Source: Oscillospiraceae bacterium
GTDB lineage: Bacteria; Bacillota; Clostridia; Oscillospirales; Oscillospiraceae
NCBI GenBank assembly: GCA_022797115.1
Contig: JAAWKB010000017.1
Location: forward strand, 1 to 32,254
DNA: 32,254 nucleotides
Reading direction: 5' to 3'
Shown here: piece after piece, positions 8,209 to 15,464 of the stretch
Layout of the letters: every line of letters starts with the position of its first letter
How positions within the stretch are numbered: the first letter of the stretch is position 1
The notes under the pieces: model-generated
What the model was told of the DNA's origin: nothing
The model's database searches: none
Seen by the model: the letters and a program-made list of their open reading frames with translations, nothing else
Translations under genes and position numbers: made by a program

Positions 8209-9645
8209 TTACACGTTCAGTTCCGTTTCCATGGCCTCGTCCGGATACCGCGCCAGCATGGGCGCGGCCTCGTTTTCCAGGAATTCCGCCACTTGGCTGG
8301 GGGCGCGGCCCACGTACTTCTCCGGCGCCATCTGGGCGTCGATCTCCTCCCGGGTGAGGGGGAAGAGGGGGTCGGCCTCAATGCGGCTGATGAGGTCGTT
8401 GGCGCCGCCCTCCAACTTCACCTGCCGGGCGGCGGCCTGGGAGTGCTCCCGCAGGGCCTCGTGGAGCTGCTGGCGGTTCCCGCCGCGCTTGACAGCCTCC
8501 ATCATGATATTTTCCGTGGCCATGAAGGGCAGCTTCTCCATCACCCGGCGGCGGACGACCCGCTCGTAGACCACCAGCCCGGCAGTGACATTGATATAGA
8601 TCTCCAGGATGGCGTCCACCGCCAAAAACGCCTCCGCAACGGCGATGCGCTTGTTGGCGCTGTCGTCCAGCGTTCGCTCAAACCACTGGGTGGCGGCGGT
8701 CATGGCGGGGTTGACGGCGTCCTGGATGACGTAGCGGGACAGGGCGCAGATGCGCTCAGAGCGCATGGGGTTGCGCTTGTAGGGCATGGCGGAGGAGCCA
8801 ATCTGGCTCTTCTCAAAGGGTTCCTCCACCTCCTCGAAGGACTGGAGCAGGCGGAGGTCGGTAGCAAACTTGCAGGCGGACTGGGCGATACCGGAGAGCG
8901 CGCCCAGGAAGTAGGCGTCCACCTTGCGGGAGTAGGTCTGGCCGGTGACGGCGGCGCACTTCTCAAAGCCCAGGCCCTCCGCCACCAGGCGCTCCAGCTC
9001 CTTGACCCTGGCCTCGTCCCCCTCGAACAGCTCCAGAAAGCTGGCCTGGGTGCCGGTAGCCCCCTTGGTGCCCCGCAGGCGCAGGGCGGCCAGCTGGAAC
9101 TCCAGGTTCTCCATGTCCATCATCAGCTCGTTCATCCACAGCGTGGCCCGCTTGCCCACGGTCGTCAGCTGGGCGGGCTGGAGGTGGGTGTAAGCCAGGC
9201 ACGGCAGGGCCTTGTATTTCTCCGCAAAGGCCGCGAGGTTGCGCAGCACCTGGGCGCACTTGCGCAGCACCAGCTTCGACGCGTCCCGGAGGATAAGGAT
9301 GTCCGTGTTGTCCCCCACGTAGCAGGAGGTGGCCCCCAGGTGGATGATCCCCTCTGCGTCCGGGCACTGCTGGCCGTAGGCGTAGACGTGGCTCATCACG
9401 TCATGGCGGACCTGCCGCTCCCGGGCCTCGGCCACGTCATAATTGATATCCGACTCGTGGGCCTCCAGCTGGCTGATCTGCTCCTGGGTGATGGGCAGGC
9501 CCAGCTGCCGCTCGGCCTTTGCCAGGGCAATCCACAGCCTGCGCCAGGTGCGGAATTTGTTGTTTTCGGAGAAGAGGTACTGCATCTCCCGGCTGGCATA
9601 GCGGGTGGAGAGGGGGGAGATGTAGCTGTCTCGGTTCTGTCCCAT
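8209..9645 (-). CDS. purB: adenylosuccinate lyase
   Basis: This 478-residue fumarase-superfamily enzyme cleaves SAICAR to AICAR and, in AMP synthesis, adenylosuccinate to AMP. The signature IGSSAMPYKRNPMRSER, with the catalytic serine loop, is intact. IIHLGATSCYVGDNTD and FTH-type YTHLQPAQLTTVGKR are also present. The length and these motifs resemble the metazoan ADSL more than E. coli PurB. The ATG at 9645 lies four bases past the stop of the IMP cyclohydrolase gene and follows GGGAGGGGG. Operon position suits the SAICAR step, and the product AICAR goes to the next gene's enzyme. Confidence 0.96.
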   Translation of the reverse strand: MGQNRDSYISPLSTRYASREMQYLFSENNKFRTWRRLWIALAKAERQLGLPITQEQISQLEAHESDINYDVAEARERQVRHDVMSHVYAYGQQCPDAEGIIHLGATSCYVGDNTDILILRDASKLVLRKCAQVLRNLAAFAEKYKALPCLAYTHLQPAQLTTVGKRATLWMNELMMDMENLEFQLAALRLRGTKGATGTQASFLELFEGDEARVKELERLVAEGLGFEKCAAVTGQTYSRKVDAYFLGALSGIAQSACKFATDLRLLQSFEEVEEPFEKSQIGSSAMPYKRNPMRSERICALSRYVIQDAVNPAMTAATQWFERTLDDSANKRIAVAEAFLAVDAILEIYINVTAGLVVYERVVRRRVMEKLPFMATENIMMEAVKRGGNRQQLHEALREHSQAAARQVKLEGGANDLISRIEADPLFPLTREEIDAQMAPEKYVGRAPSQVAEFLENEAAPMLARYPDEAMETELNV

Positions 9646-9649
9646 ACCG

Positions 9650-10369
9650 TTACGCCCCCTCCCTGCCGTGCTTGTTGCAGATGACGGTGTGGGGCGTCAC
9701 GGTCTCCAGGTCAATGTAGTTGACATAGAGGGAGACCTTGTTGTCCGCATCGAGGCTGTCCCACAGCGCAGCGGACAGCTCCTCCGGGGAGGCGGCCCCG
9801 ATGGACACGGGGATAGGCTCCCCGGCAAAGGAGGGCAGGGGGGCGCCGTCCCCCTGATAGGTGCTGATGAAGTGGCCGGCCCCGGCCTGGGGCGTCTCGT
9901 ACTCGTAGAAGTACCGGCAGCAGCAGGCGGGGTCCCCGTCCAGGCTCTTGAGGATGGAAAAAGCATATTTGCCGTCAGGCAGGACCACGCCGGAGATACG
10001 GGGGGTCCAGTTGGGGCCGTCGGGCTCGAAGGTGCGGCTGTGCAGGCCGTGGCGGTAGCAGTGGCCCGCCTCCATGCCGTCCCGGATGGTGTCGGTGTGG
10101 TCGCCGTTGGTGACAATGGTCACGCCCCTTGGCAGCCGCCGGACGGGGTGGTAGATGATGAGGGAGGGGTCGGTCATTTTGCTCTCGTCAAAGGCCCTGG
10201 TGCGGATGCCGTCCTCTGTGGCCTCAAAGACCCGGTTGCGGCTGTTCTCGCTGCGGCCCATGATAAAATAGGCAATGACGGCGTTCTTCCCGTCGGCGCT
10301 GCGGCCCAGCAGGATGCCCCTGCCGGGGTAGCTGTTGCCCCGCAGCAGGGCGCAGATATCCTGTTTCAT
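9650..10369 (-). CDS. purO: IMP cyclohydrolase, PurO type
   Basis: This 239-residue protein matches the IMP cyclohydrolase family first described as archaeal PurO, which closes FAICAR to IMP. It is unrelated to the MGS-like cyclohydrolase domain of PurH. Recognisable family stretches are NSYPGRGILLGRS near residue 12, then MGRSENSRNRVF, IIYHPVRRL and VTNGDHTDTI. The ATG at 10369 follows AAAGGAG by about 7 bases and overlaps the purN stop as ATGA, so translation is coupled. Next to a transformylase lacking a cyclohydrolase domain, it completes IMP formation. Its assignment rests on recalled family motifs plus this context; catalytic residues were not mapped. Confidence 0.85.
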   Translation of the reverse strand: MKQDICALLRGNSYPGRGILLGRSADGKNAVIAYFIMGRSENSRNRVFEATEDGIRTRAFDESKMTDPSLIIYHPVRRLPRGVTIVTNGDHTDTIRDGMEAGHCYRHGLHSRTFEPDGPNWTPRISGVVLPDGKYAFSILKSLDGDPACCCRYFYEYETPQAGAGHFISTYQGDGAPLPSFAGEPIPVSIGAASPEELSAALWDSLDADNKVSLYVNYIDLETVTPHTVICNKHGREGA

Positions 10370-10971
10370 AGCGTGTTCTCCTTTTCCCGCACAATCTGTG
10401 CCGCCACAAGCTCCGCCGCCTGGGGCAGCAAAATCCACTCGGCCTGCTCCATGACCCGCCGCTGCAGGGCCTCCGGCGTGTCGCCGGGGAGGATGTCCAC
10501 CGCCCGTTGGAGCAGGATTTCCCCGCCGTCAGGCACCTCGTTGACATAGTGGACCGTAGCCCCGGTCACTTTCACGCCGTAGTCCAGGGCGGCCTGGTGG
10601 ACCTTCAGGCCGTAGAACCCCTTCCCGCAGAAGGCGGGGATGAGGGAGGGGTGGATGTTGATGACTGGTTTCCCGAAGCGGCGGATAAAATCCGCCGTGA
10701 GGATGCCCAGGAAGCCCGCCAGCACCGCCATGTCAATCCGGTGCTCCGCCAGGGCCTGCAACACGGTTTCCTCGAAGCCGGGCTCCCGCCTGGGGATGAC
10801 CGCGCAGCCAACCCCCGCGGCCTGGGCCCGGCCGATGGCCCCGATGCCCGGCTTGTCGGCGACCACCAGGGAGATGGCCCCGCTTTGCAGTACGCCGCCC
10901 TGGGCGTCCAGGAGGGCCTGCAAATTTGTGCCGCCGCCGGAGGCCAGCACGGCAATCCGGGCGGTCAGCAT
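10366..10971 (-). CDS. purN: glycinamide ribonucleotide formyltransferase
   Basis: This 201-residue enzyme transfers the formyl group from 10-formyl-THF to GAR, step three. ASGGGTNLQALL at 10-21 is the phosphate-binding start. Asn105 and His107 in INIHPSLIP, with Asp148 in VPDGGEIL, form the catalytic Asn-His-Asp triad. Length is normal. The ATG at 10971 overlaps the end of purM by 7 bases with GAGGAG upstream, and its stop overlaps the next start, a tight purM-purN-purO coupling. Use of 10-formyl-THF here and in the transformylase links the operon to folate status, which the ZTP riboswitch upstream of purE would report. Confidence 0.96.
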   Translation of the reverse strand: MLTARIAVLASGGGTNLQALLDAQGGVLQSGAISLVVADKPGIGAIGRAQAAGVGCAVIPRREPGFEETVLQALAEHRIDMAVLAGFLGILTADFIRRFGKPVINIHPSLIPAFCGKGFYGLKVHQAALDYGVKVTGATVHYVNEVPDGGEILLQRAVDILPGDTPEALQRRVMEQAEWILLPQAAELVAAQIVREKENTL

Positions 10972-12002
10972 AGGACGACCCGCTCCTCGCCGGAGACGAT
11001 TTCACCAATGACCGCTGCGCCCATGCCCTCGCCGTTGAGGGCAGCGGCAGCCTTGTCCGCATCCTCCTTGTCCACGGCCAGGACCATGCCGGTGCCCATG
11101 TTGAAAGTGTTGAACATGTCCCGCTCGGGGATGTCCCCCAGCCGCTGGATCATGCGGAAGATGGGGTCGATCCACAGGGCGGATTTCTCAATCTTTGCCG
11201 TCAGCCCCTGGGGCAGGCAGCGGGGGATGTTCTCGTAGAAGCCGCCGCCGGTGATGTGGCTGATGCCGTGGACCCGGGCGGCGGCAAGGGCGGCCAGCAC
11301 GGGCTTGACATAGATGCGGGTGGGGCGCAGCAGCGCGTCCCCCAGGGAACAGCCCAGCTCATCGCTCCAGGCCCCCAGGTCGGCGTGTTCCACATCCAGC
11401 ACCTTGCGCACCAGGGAGAAGCCGTTGGAGTGCAGGCCGTTGGAGCCCAGGGAGAGGATCACGTCCCCGCAGCGCACCTGGCTGGGGGCGATGGTCTTTG
11501 CCTTGTCCACCACGCCCACGGCGAAGCCCGCCAGGTCGTAGTCCTGGGGGGCCATGAGGCCGGGGTGCTCGGCGGTCTCGCCGCCGATGAGGGCGCAGCC
11601 GGACTGGACGCAGCCCTCCGCCACGCCGGAGACAATGGAGGCCACCTTCTCCGGCTCATTTTTCCCAATGGCGATATAGTCCAGGAAGAACAGGGGCTTG
11701 GCGCCGCAGCAGATGATATCGTTGACGCACATGGCTACGCAGTCGATGCCGATGGTGTCGTGGCGGTCCATCAGCTGGGCGATGCGGATCTTTGTGCCCA
11801 CGCCGTCGGTGCCGGAGACCAGGCAGGGCTGGGCCATGCCGGCAATGTCCAAGGGGAACAGCCCGCCGAAGCCGCCGATGGCCTCCCCCATGCCCGCGGG
11901 CATGGTCCGGGCCACATGCCGCTTCATCAGCTCCACGGCCTTATAGCCGGCGGTGATGTCCACGCCGGCGGCGGCGTAGGAGGCGGAGTAACTCTCGCTC
12001 AT
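10965..12002 (-). CDS. purM: phosphoribosylformylglycinamidine cyclo-ligase (AIR synthase)
   Basis: This 345-residue enzyme closes FGAM to AIR with ATP, step five. SYAAAGVDITAGYKAVELMK is the canonical N-terminus, followed by GGFGGLFPL and VSGTDGVGTKI. C-terminally HITGGGFYENIPR and FNMGTGMVLAV are typical. The ATG at 12002 fits family length; the Shine-Dalgarno is weak (GTGAGA), and in-frame codons further upstream lie inside the repeat copy at 12021-12074. It is separated from purF by 211 bases holding two inverted repeat copies, the only large gap inside the operon, so expression from here on may differ from purE-C-F. Confidence 0.96.
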   Translation of the reverse strand: MSESYSASYAAAGVDITAGYKAVELMKRHVARTMPAGMGEAIGGFGGLFPLDIAGMAQPCLVSGTDGVGTKIRIAQLMDRHDTIGIDCVAMCVNDIICCGAKPLFFLDYIAIGKNEPEKVASIVSGVAEGCVQSGCALIGGETAEHPGLMAPQDYDLAGFAVGVVDKAKTIAPSQVRCGDVILSLGSNGLHSNGFSLVRKVLDVEHADLGAWSDELGCSLGDALLRPTRIYVKPVLAALAAARVHGISHITGGGFYENIPRCLPQGLTAKIEKSALWIDPIFRMIQRLGDIPERDMFNTFNMGTGMVLAVDKEDADKAAAALNGEGMGAAVIGEIVSGEERVVLC

Positions 12003-12020
12003 GGTGGTTCTCACTTTCTC

Positions 12021-12074
12021 GGTAATCATTCTTTTTCTTTGTGGACAAAGAAAAAGAATCAAAAAGAAAAACTT
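12021..12074 (-). repeat. palindromic intergenic repeat, copy C
   Basis: GGTAATC is followed by a 14-bp perfect stem (12028-12041 with 12046-12059, loop TGGA) and then CAAAAAGAAAAACTTTT. It lies just upstream of the purM start and is inverted relative to copy D. The stem is the ATTC/GAAT variant. Confidence 0.85.
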
Positions 12075-12171
12075 TTCTGGCGAAACGCTGTTTCGCCGGG
12101 AGTATCATGATAGAAAAAAGGGGGGACTGCCGCTTAGGATACCTGGAAACAGGCGGAAAACACGGATAAAG

Positions 12172-12213
12172 CTCTTTTTGATTCTTTTTCTCTCGAGAAA
12201 AAGAATGGCCGCC
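12172..12213 (+). repeat. palindromic intergenic repeat, copy D
   Basis: CTCTTTTTG leads into an 11-bp stem (12181-12191 with 12196-12206, loop CTCG), then GGCCGCC. Its right end touches the purF stop codon at 12214. With copy C it brackets about 100 bases of non-coding DNA within the purine operon. Confidence 0.85.
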
Positions 12214-13635
12214 TTATTCTTTCCCGGTCCAGCAGTAGGTGCAGATCTTGTCCCGGTCAATGCCGATGGCCTCCAGCAGCCCGTCCAGGGACTGGTAGCC
12301 CAGGGAGCTGAAGCCCATCCCGTCGCAGATGGTTTTCAGCAGGCACTGCCCCCGCTCCGAGGAGCCGTCCGCGTACTCATCCAGGTGCGCCTGCCCCTCG
12401 TCCCCCTCCAGCTGCTGGATGGTGGAGCGGGTGAGCAGCTCCATGTCGGAGTTGCTGCGGGAGAAGTTCAGGTACTTGCACCCGTACATAATGGGCGGGC
12501 AGGCGGAGCGCATGTGGACCTCCTCCGCGCCGCAGCCGTACAGGAAGTCGATGGTCTCCCGCAGCTGGGTGCCCCGGACGATGGAGTCGTCCACAAACAG
12601 GAGCTTCTTCCCGTCGATCAGCTCCGGGACGGGGATCTGCTTCATCTTTGCCACCTGGCTGCGCACGTCCTGGTTGGAGGGCATGAAGGAGCGGGGCCAG
12701 GTGGGGGTGTACTTCACGAAAGGCCGGGCAAAAAACTTGCCGCTGCGGTTGGCGTAGCCGATGGCGTGGGGCAGGCCGGAGTCCGGCACGCCGGCCACAT
12801 AGTCCACCTTGGGCAGCTTCCCCCGGGCGATCTCGTCCCGGGCCATGATCTCCCCGTTGCGGTAGCGCATCAGCTCCACGTTGACCCCCTCATAGTTGGA
12901 GTTGGGGTAGCCGTAGTAGGTCCACAAAAAGGCGCAGATGCGCATCTTCTCCCCGGCGGGGGTGAGCGTCTCCCAGCCCTCCGCCGTCACGCGCACGATC
13001 TCCCCGGGGCCCAGCTCGTAGGCGTCGGCATATCCCAGCTTGGAGTAGGCGAAGGACTCGAAGGATACGCAGCACCCGTCCTCGCTCTTCCCGATCAGCA
13101 CCGGCAGGCGGCCCAGCCGGTCCCGGGCGGCGATGATGCCGTCAGGCGTCAGGACCAGGATGGTGGCGGAGCCGTCGATCATCTGCTGGGCGTGGCGGAT
13201 GCCCTCATCCAGGCTGCCCTTCTGGTTGATGAGGGCGGCGGTCAGCTCGGTGGAGTTGACCGCGCCGGAGCTCATGGCCATAAACTGGTGCCCCAGGTTG
13301 GAGAAATAGGTCTCCACCAGCTCCTCGGAGTTGTTGATGATCCCCACGGTGGTGATGGCGTACAGCCCCAGGTGGGAGCGCACCAGCAGGGGCTGGGGGT
13401 CGGTGTCGCTGATGCAGCCGATCCCGCTGCGGCCGCGGAACTTGGACAGATCCTTCTCAAACTTGGTGCGGAAGGGGGTGTTCTCAATATTATGGATCTG
13501 CCGCTGGAACCCGTCCTTCTGGTCGTAGACGATCATGCCGCCCCGGCGGGTGCCCAGGTGGGAATGGTAATCCACACCGAAAAAAATGTCAAGGACGCAG
13601 TCGCGCTTGGAAACCGCTCCAAAAAAACCTCCCAA
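12214..13635 (-). CDS. purF: PurF-like amidophosphoribosyltransferase lacking the Cys nucleophile
   Basis: This 473-residue protein occupies the PurF slot, the committed step PRPP to phosphoribosylamine. The phosphoribosyltransferase half looks complete: GVPDSGLPHAIGYA and the PRPP loop LLFVDDSIVRGTQLRET. The N-terminal glutaminase half is divergent. Normal PurF matures to an N-terminal Cys from MCGIVGI or a propeptide form, but this protein begins MGGFFGA, with Gly at the Cys position, and no cysteine lies near the N-terminus. The start is a TTG at 13635, 6 bases after AAGGAG; the upstream purC stop at 13651 leaves no room for a Cys-bearing extension. It may use ammonia, take it from another glutaminase, or work beside a second PurF. 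The PRTase call is firm; glutamine use is doubtful. Confidence 0.88.
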   Translation of the reverse strand: MGGFFGAVSKRDCVLDIFFGVDYHSHLGTRRGGMIVYDQKDGFQRQIHNIENTPFRTKFEKDLSKFRGRSGIGCISDTDPQPLLVRSHLGLYAITTVGIINNSEELVETYFSNLGHQFMAMSSGAVNSTELTAALINQKGSLDEGIRHAQQMIDGSATILVLTPDGIIAARDRLGRLPVLIGKSEDGCCVSFESFAYSKLGYADAYELGPGEIVRVTAEGWETLTPAGEKMRICAFLWTYYGYPNSNYEGVNVELMRYRNGEIMARDEIARGKLPKVDYVAGVPDSGLPHAIGYANRSGKFFARPFVKYTPTWPRSFMPSNQDVRSQVAKMKQIPVPELIDGKKLLFVDDSIVRGTQLRETIDFLYGCGAEEVHMRSACPPIMYGCKYLNFSRSNSDMELLTRSTIQQLEGDEGQAHLDEYADGSSERGQCLLKTICDGMGFSSLGYQSLDGLLEAIGIDRDKICTYCWTGKE

Positions 13636-13650
13636 AATAGACTCCTTCCT

Positions 13651-14361
<711 letters not shown>

Positions 14362-14392
14362 GGTGTATATCCTCCGTAAAAAATTGTGGTGG

Positions 14393-14887
14393 TTATTGGG
14401 CGAACTCCGCCTCTGCCGCCGCGTTGGCGGCCAGGGCCTTCTCCGCCCCGGCGGCGCGGTGGGCCTCCAGCTTCTCCGCCAGGCCCCTGTCCTCCACGGC
14501 CAGGATCTGGACGGCAAGCAGCGCGGCGTTGACGGCCCCGTCAATGGCAACAGTGGCCACCGGGATCCCGGAAGGCATTTGTACCGTAGACAAGAGCGCG
14601 TCAACGCCGTCCAACGCATTGGATTTCAGTGGGATGCCGATGACCGGCAGGGTGGTCTGGGCAGCCAGCGCGCCCGCCAGATGGGCGGCCATGCCCGCGG
14701 CGGCGATGAGCACGCCGAAGCCGTTTTCCCGGGCGTCCCGGGCGAACTGGGCGGTCTGGAGGGGGGTGCGGTGGGCGGAATAGACGTGGACCTCGCAGGG
14801 CACACCGAAGGAGCGGAGGGTATCGGCGGCCTTGCGCGCGACGGGCAGGTCGCTGGCGCTGCCCATGATGACGGCGGCTTTTTTCAT
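14393..14887 (-). CDS. purE: 5-(carboxyamino)imidazole ribonucleotide mutase / AIR carboxylase
   Basis: This 164-residue protein is the first gene of the purine operon and acts on the carboxylation step from AIR to [13 protein letters not shown] near residue 7 and SAHRTP near 42 are class I PurE active-site signatures; [18 protein letters not shown] and [18 protein letters not shown] follow. The ATG at 14887 comes after AAGGAGG by 6 bases. No purK is present in the window. Either PurK is encoded elsewhere or this PurE works directly with CO2 as class II enzymes do, although the sequence looks class I. Expression is probably controlled by the ZTP riboswitch/terminator immediately upstream. Confidence 0.95.
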   Translation of the reverse strand: MKKAAVIMGSASDLPVARKAADTLRSFGVPCEVHVYSAHRTPLQTAQFARDARENGFGVLIAAAGMAAHLAGALAAQTTLPVIGIPLKSNALDGVDALLSTVQMPSGIPVATVAIDGAVNAALLAVQILAVEDRGLAEKLEAHRAAGAEKALAANAAAEAEFAQ

Positions 14888-14930
14888 AGGGTTCCTCCTT
14901 TTGCGCAGCTGCATTCCCGTATGCGGCCTG

Positions 14931-14974
14931 AAAAATAAAAAGGGCAGACCCGTCCTCTTGAGGATAGGCTGCCC
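14931..14974 (-). terminator. riboswitch-controlled intrinsic terminator before purE
   Basis: Reading leftward, GGGCAG (complement of 14969-14974) and CTGCCC (complement of 14942-14947) close a hairpin with an inner CCTC/GAGG stem. A T-rich run TTTTATTTTT follows (complement of 14931-14940). The 5' arm reuses the conserved CTGGGCA of the ZTP aptamer. The 3' arm also contains CGGGTCTG, a perfect 8-base complement to CAGACCCG at the 5' edge of the aptamer (15039-15046), a ready antiterminator. Confidence 0.85.
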
Positions 14975-15046
14975 AGACGGCCGGCATACGTCGCCCCGCC
15001 TGCTCCCGCGTGGTGCTCCACAATCCGTCAGTTGCAGCCGGGTCTG
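14971..15046 (-). ncRNA. ZTP riboswitch (pfl motif)
   Basis: The leader of the leftward purine operon contains the hallmark parts of the ZTP (ZMP/AICAR-triphosphate) aptamer in order. First comes GCAACTGACGGA, resembling the CGUGACUGGCGGA core. A GTGG-AGCA-CCAC hairpin is followed by GCGGGAGC, with CTGC/GCAG closing the first helix. The 3' part is GCCGGCCGTCTGGGCA, resembling CCGCCUGGGCA. Known ZTP riboswitches activate purine and one-carbon genes when 10-formyl-THF runs short and AICAR derivatives accumulate. Ligand binding would hold the CTGGGCA segment and block the overlapping terminator. No covariance model was run; recognition is by motif. Confidence 0.82.
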
Positions 15047-15069
15047 TTCCATTTTGAAAATATGTCTCT

Positions 15070-15098
15070 AGGCTACCATTTTCCAGCAGAAAAGGCAA
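15070..15098 (-). promoter_or_regulatory. candidate purine operon promoter
   Basis: On the minus strand TTGCCT (complement of 15093-15098) and TAGCCT (complement of 15070-15075) are 17 bases apart. The -10 is weak but carries an extended TGG in front. It would start transcripts about 20-25 bases before the ZTP aptamer. A different start nearby is possible. Confidence 0.4.
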
Positions 15099-15183
15099 GA
15101 CAACAGAATGTAGAATTCCTGCCTCTTTTTCCCGGTTCCCTCTATGAATCTTCCATAAATCCACAAAACTTTGCCGGTTATCC

Positions 15184-15212
15184 TTGACTTATCCGGCAAA
15201 CTGTGCGATAGT
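15184..15212 (+). promoter_or_regulatory. carAB promoter
   Basis: TTGACT (15184-15189) and GATAGT (15207-15212) have exactly 17 bases between them. The promoter diverges from the purine operon promoter about 85 bases away and gives carA a leader of roughly 245 bases. Confidence 0.6.
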
Positions 15213-15342
15213 TTGTCCAATGGACTGGAATGCGGTCCGGCCAATCAGCTTAAGGAGAGGGGGCGCCGGTTTTGAAAAAGATGGACGGTTTCTATGGCTC
15301 CCCTCTTTCCCCGCAGGGTGGGACGGCCGCGTATTTTGTTTT

Positions 15343-15393
15343 CCCGGCGTCACAGGCAGGGGCTTTTGCCTGTGACGGCCGGGATTTTCTTTT
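15343..15393 (+). terminator. attenuator-like terminator in carA leader
   Basis: CCCGGC-GTCACAGGCA (15343-15358) pairs with TGCCTGTGAC-GCCGGG (15367-15383), a 16-bp stem with one bulged G, followed by ATTTTCTTTT. It lies between the promoter and carA, so it must be overridden for expression. Upstream, CGCCGG (15264-15269) could pair with CCGGCG (15344-15349) as antiterminator, and AGAGGGG (15256-15262) with CCCCTCT (15300-15306) as a competing stem. A clear PyrR-binding loop was not recognised. Confidence 0.75.
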
Positions 15394-15464
15394 ATAACCT
15401 GTTTCGCCTCCCACTGGTGTGTGTGCCGGGGGAGGGGCGGGCTTTTACAGGAAGGAGTGCGCAG
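15394..15464 (+). other. carA leader, distal part with GC hairpin
   Basis: CCTCCC near 15409 can pair with GGGAGG near 15430, followed by GGCGGGCTTTTA and then the carA Shine-Dalgarno GAAGGAG at 15451-15457. This may be a second weak terminator or a structure limiting access to the ribosome site. No gene is seen between 14888 and 15464. Confidence 0.35.

Noticed and set aside
12214-13635. Sequencing error or wrong start hiding the PurF Cys
   Set aside because: The N-terminal sequence MGGFFGA aligns directly with MCGIVGI, the frame is clean throughout, and the preceding stop codon closes any extension.
15294-15464. N-terminal extension of carA
   Set aside because: The frame is open, but this stretch contains the leader terminator; the ATG at 15465 has the ribosome site and the family N-terminus.
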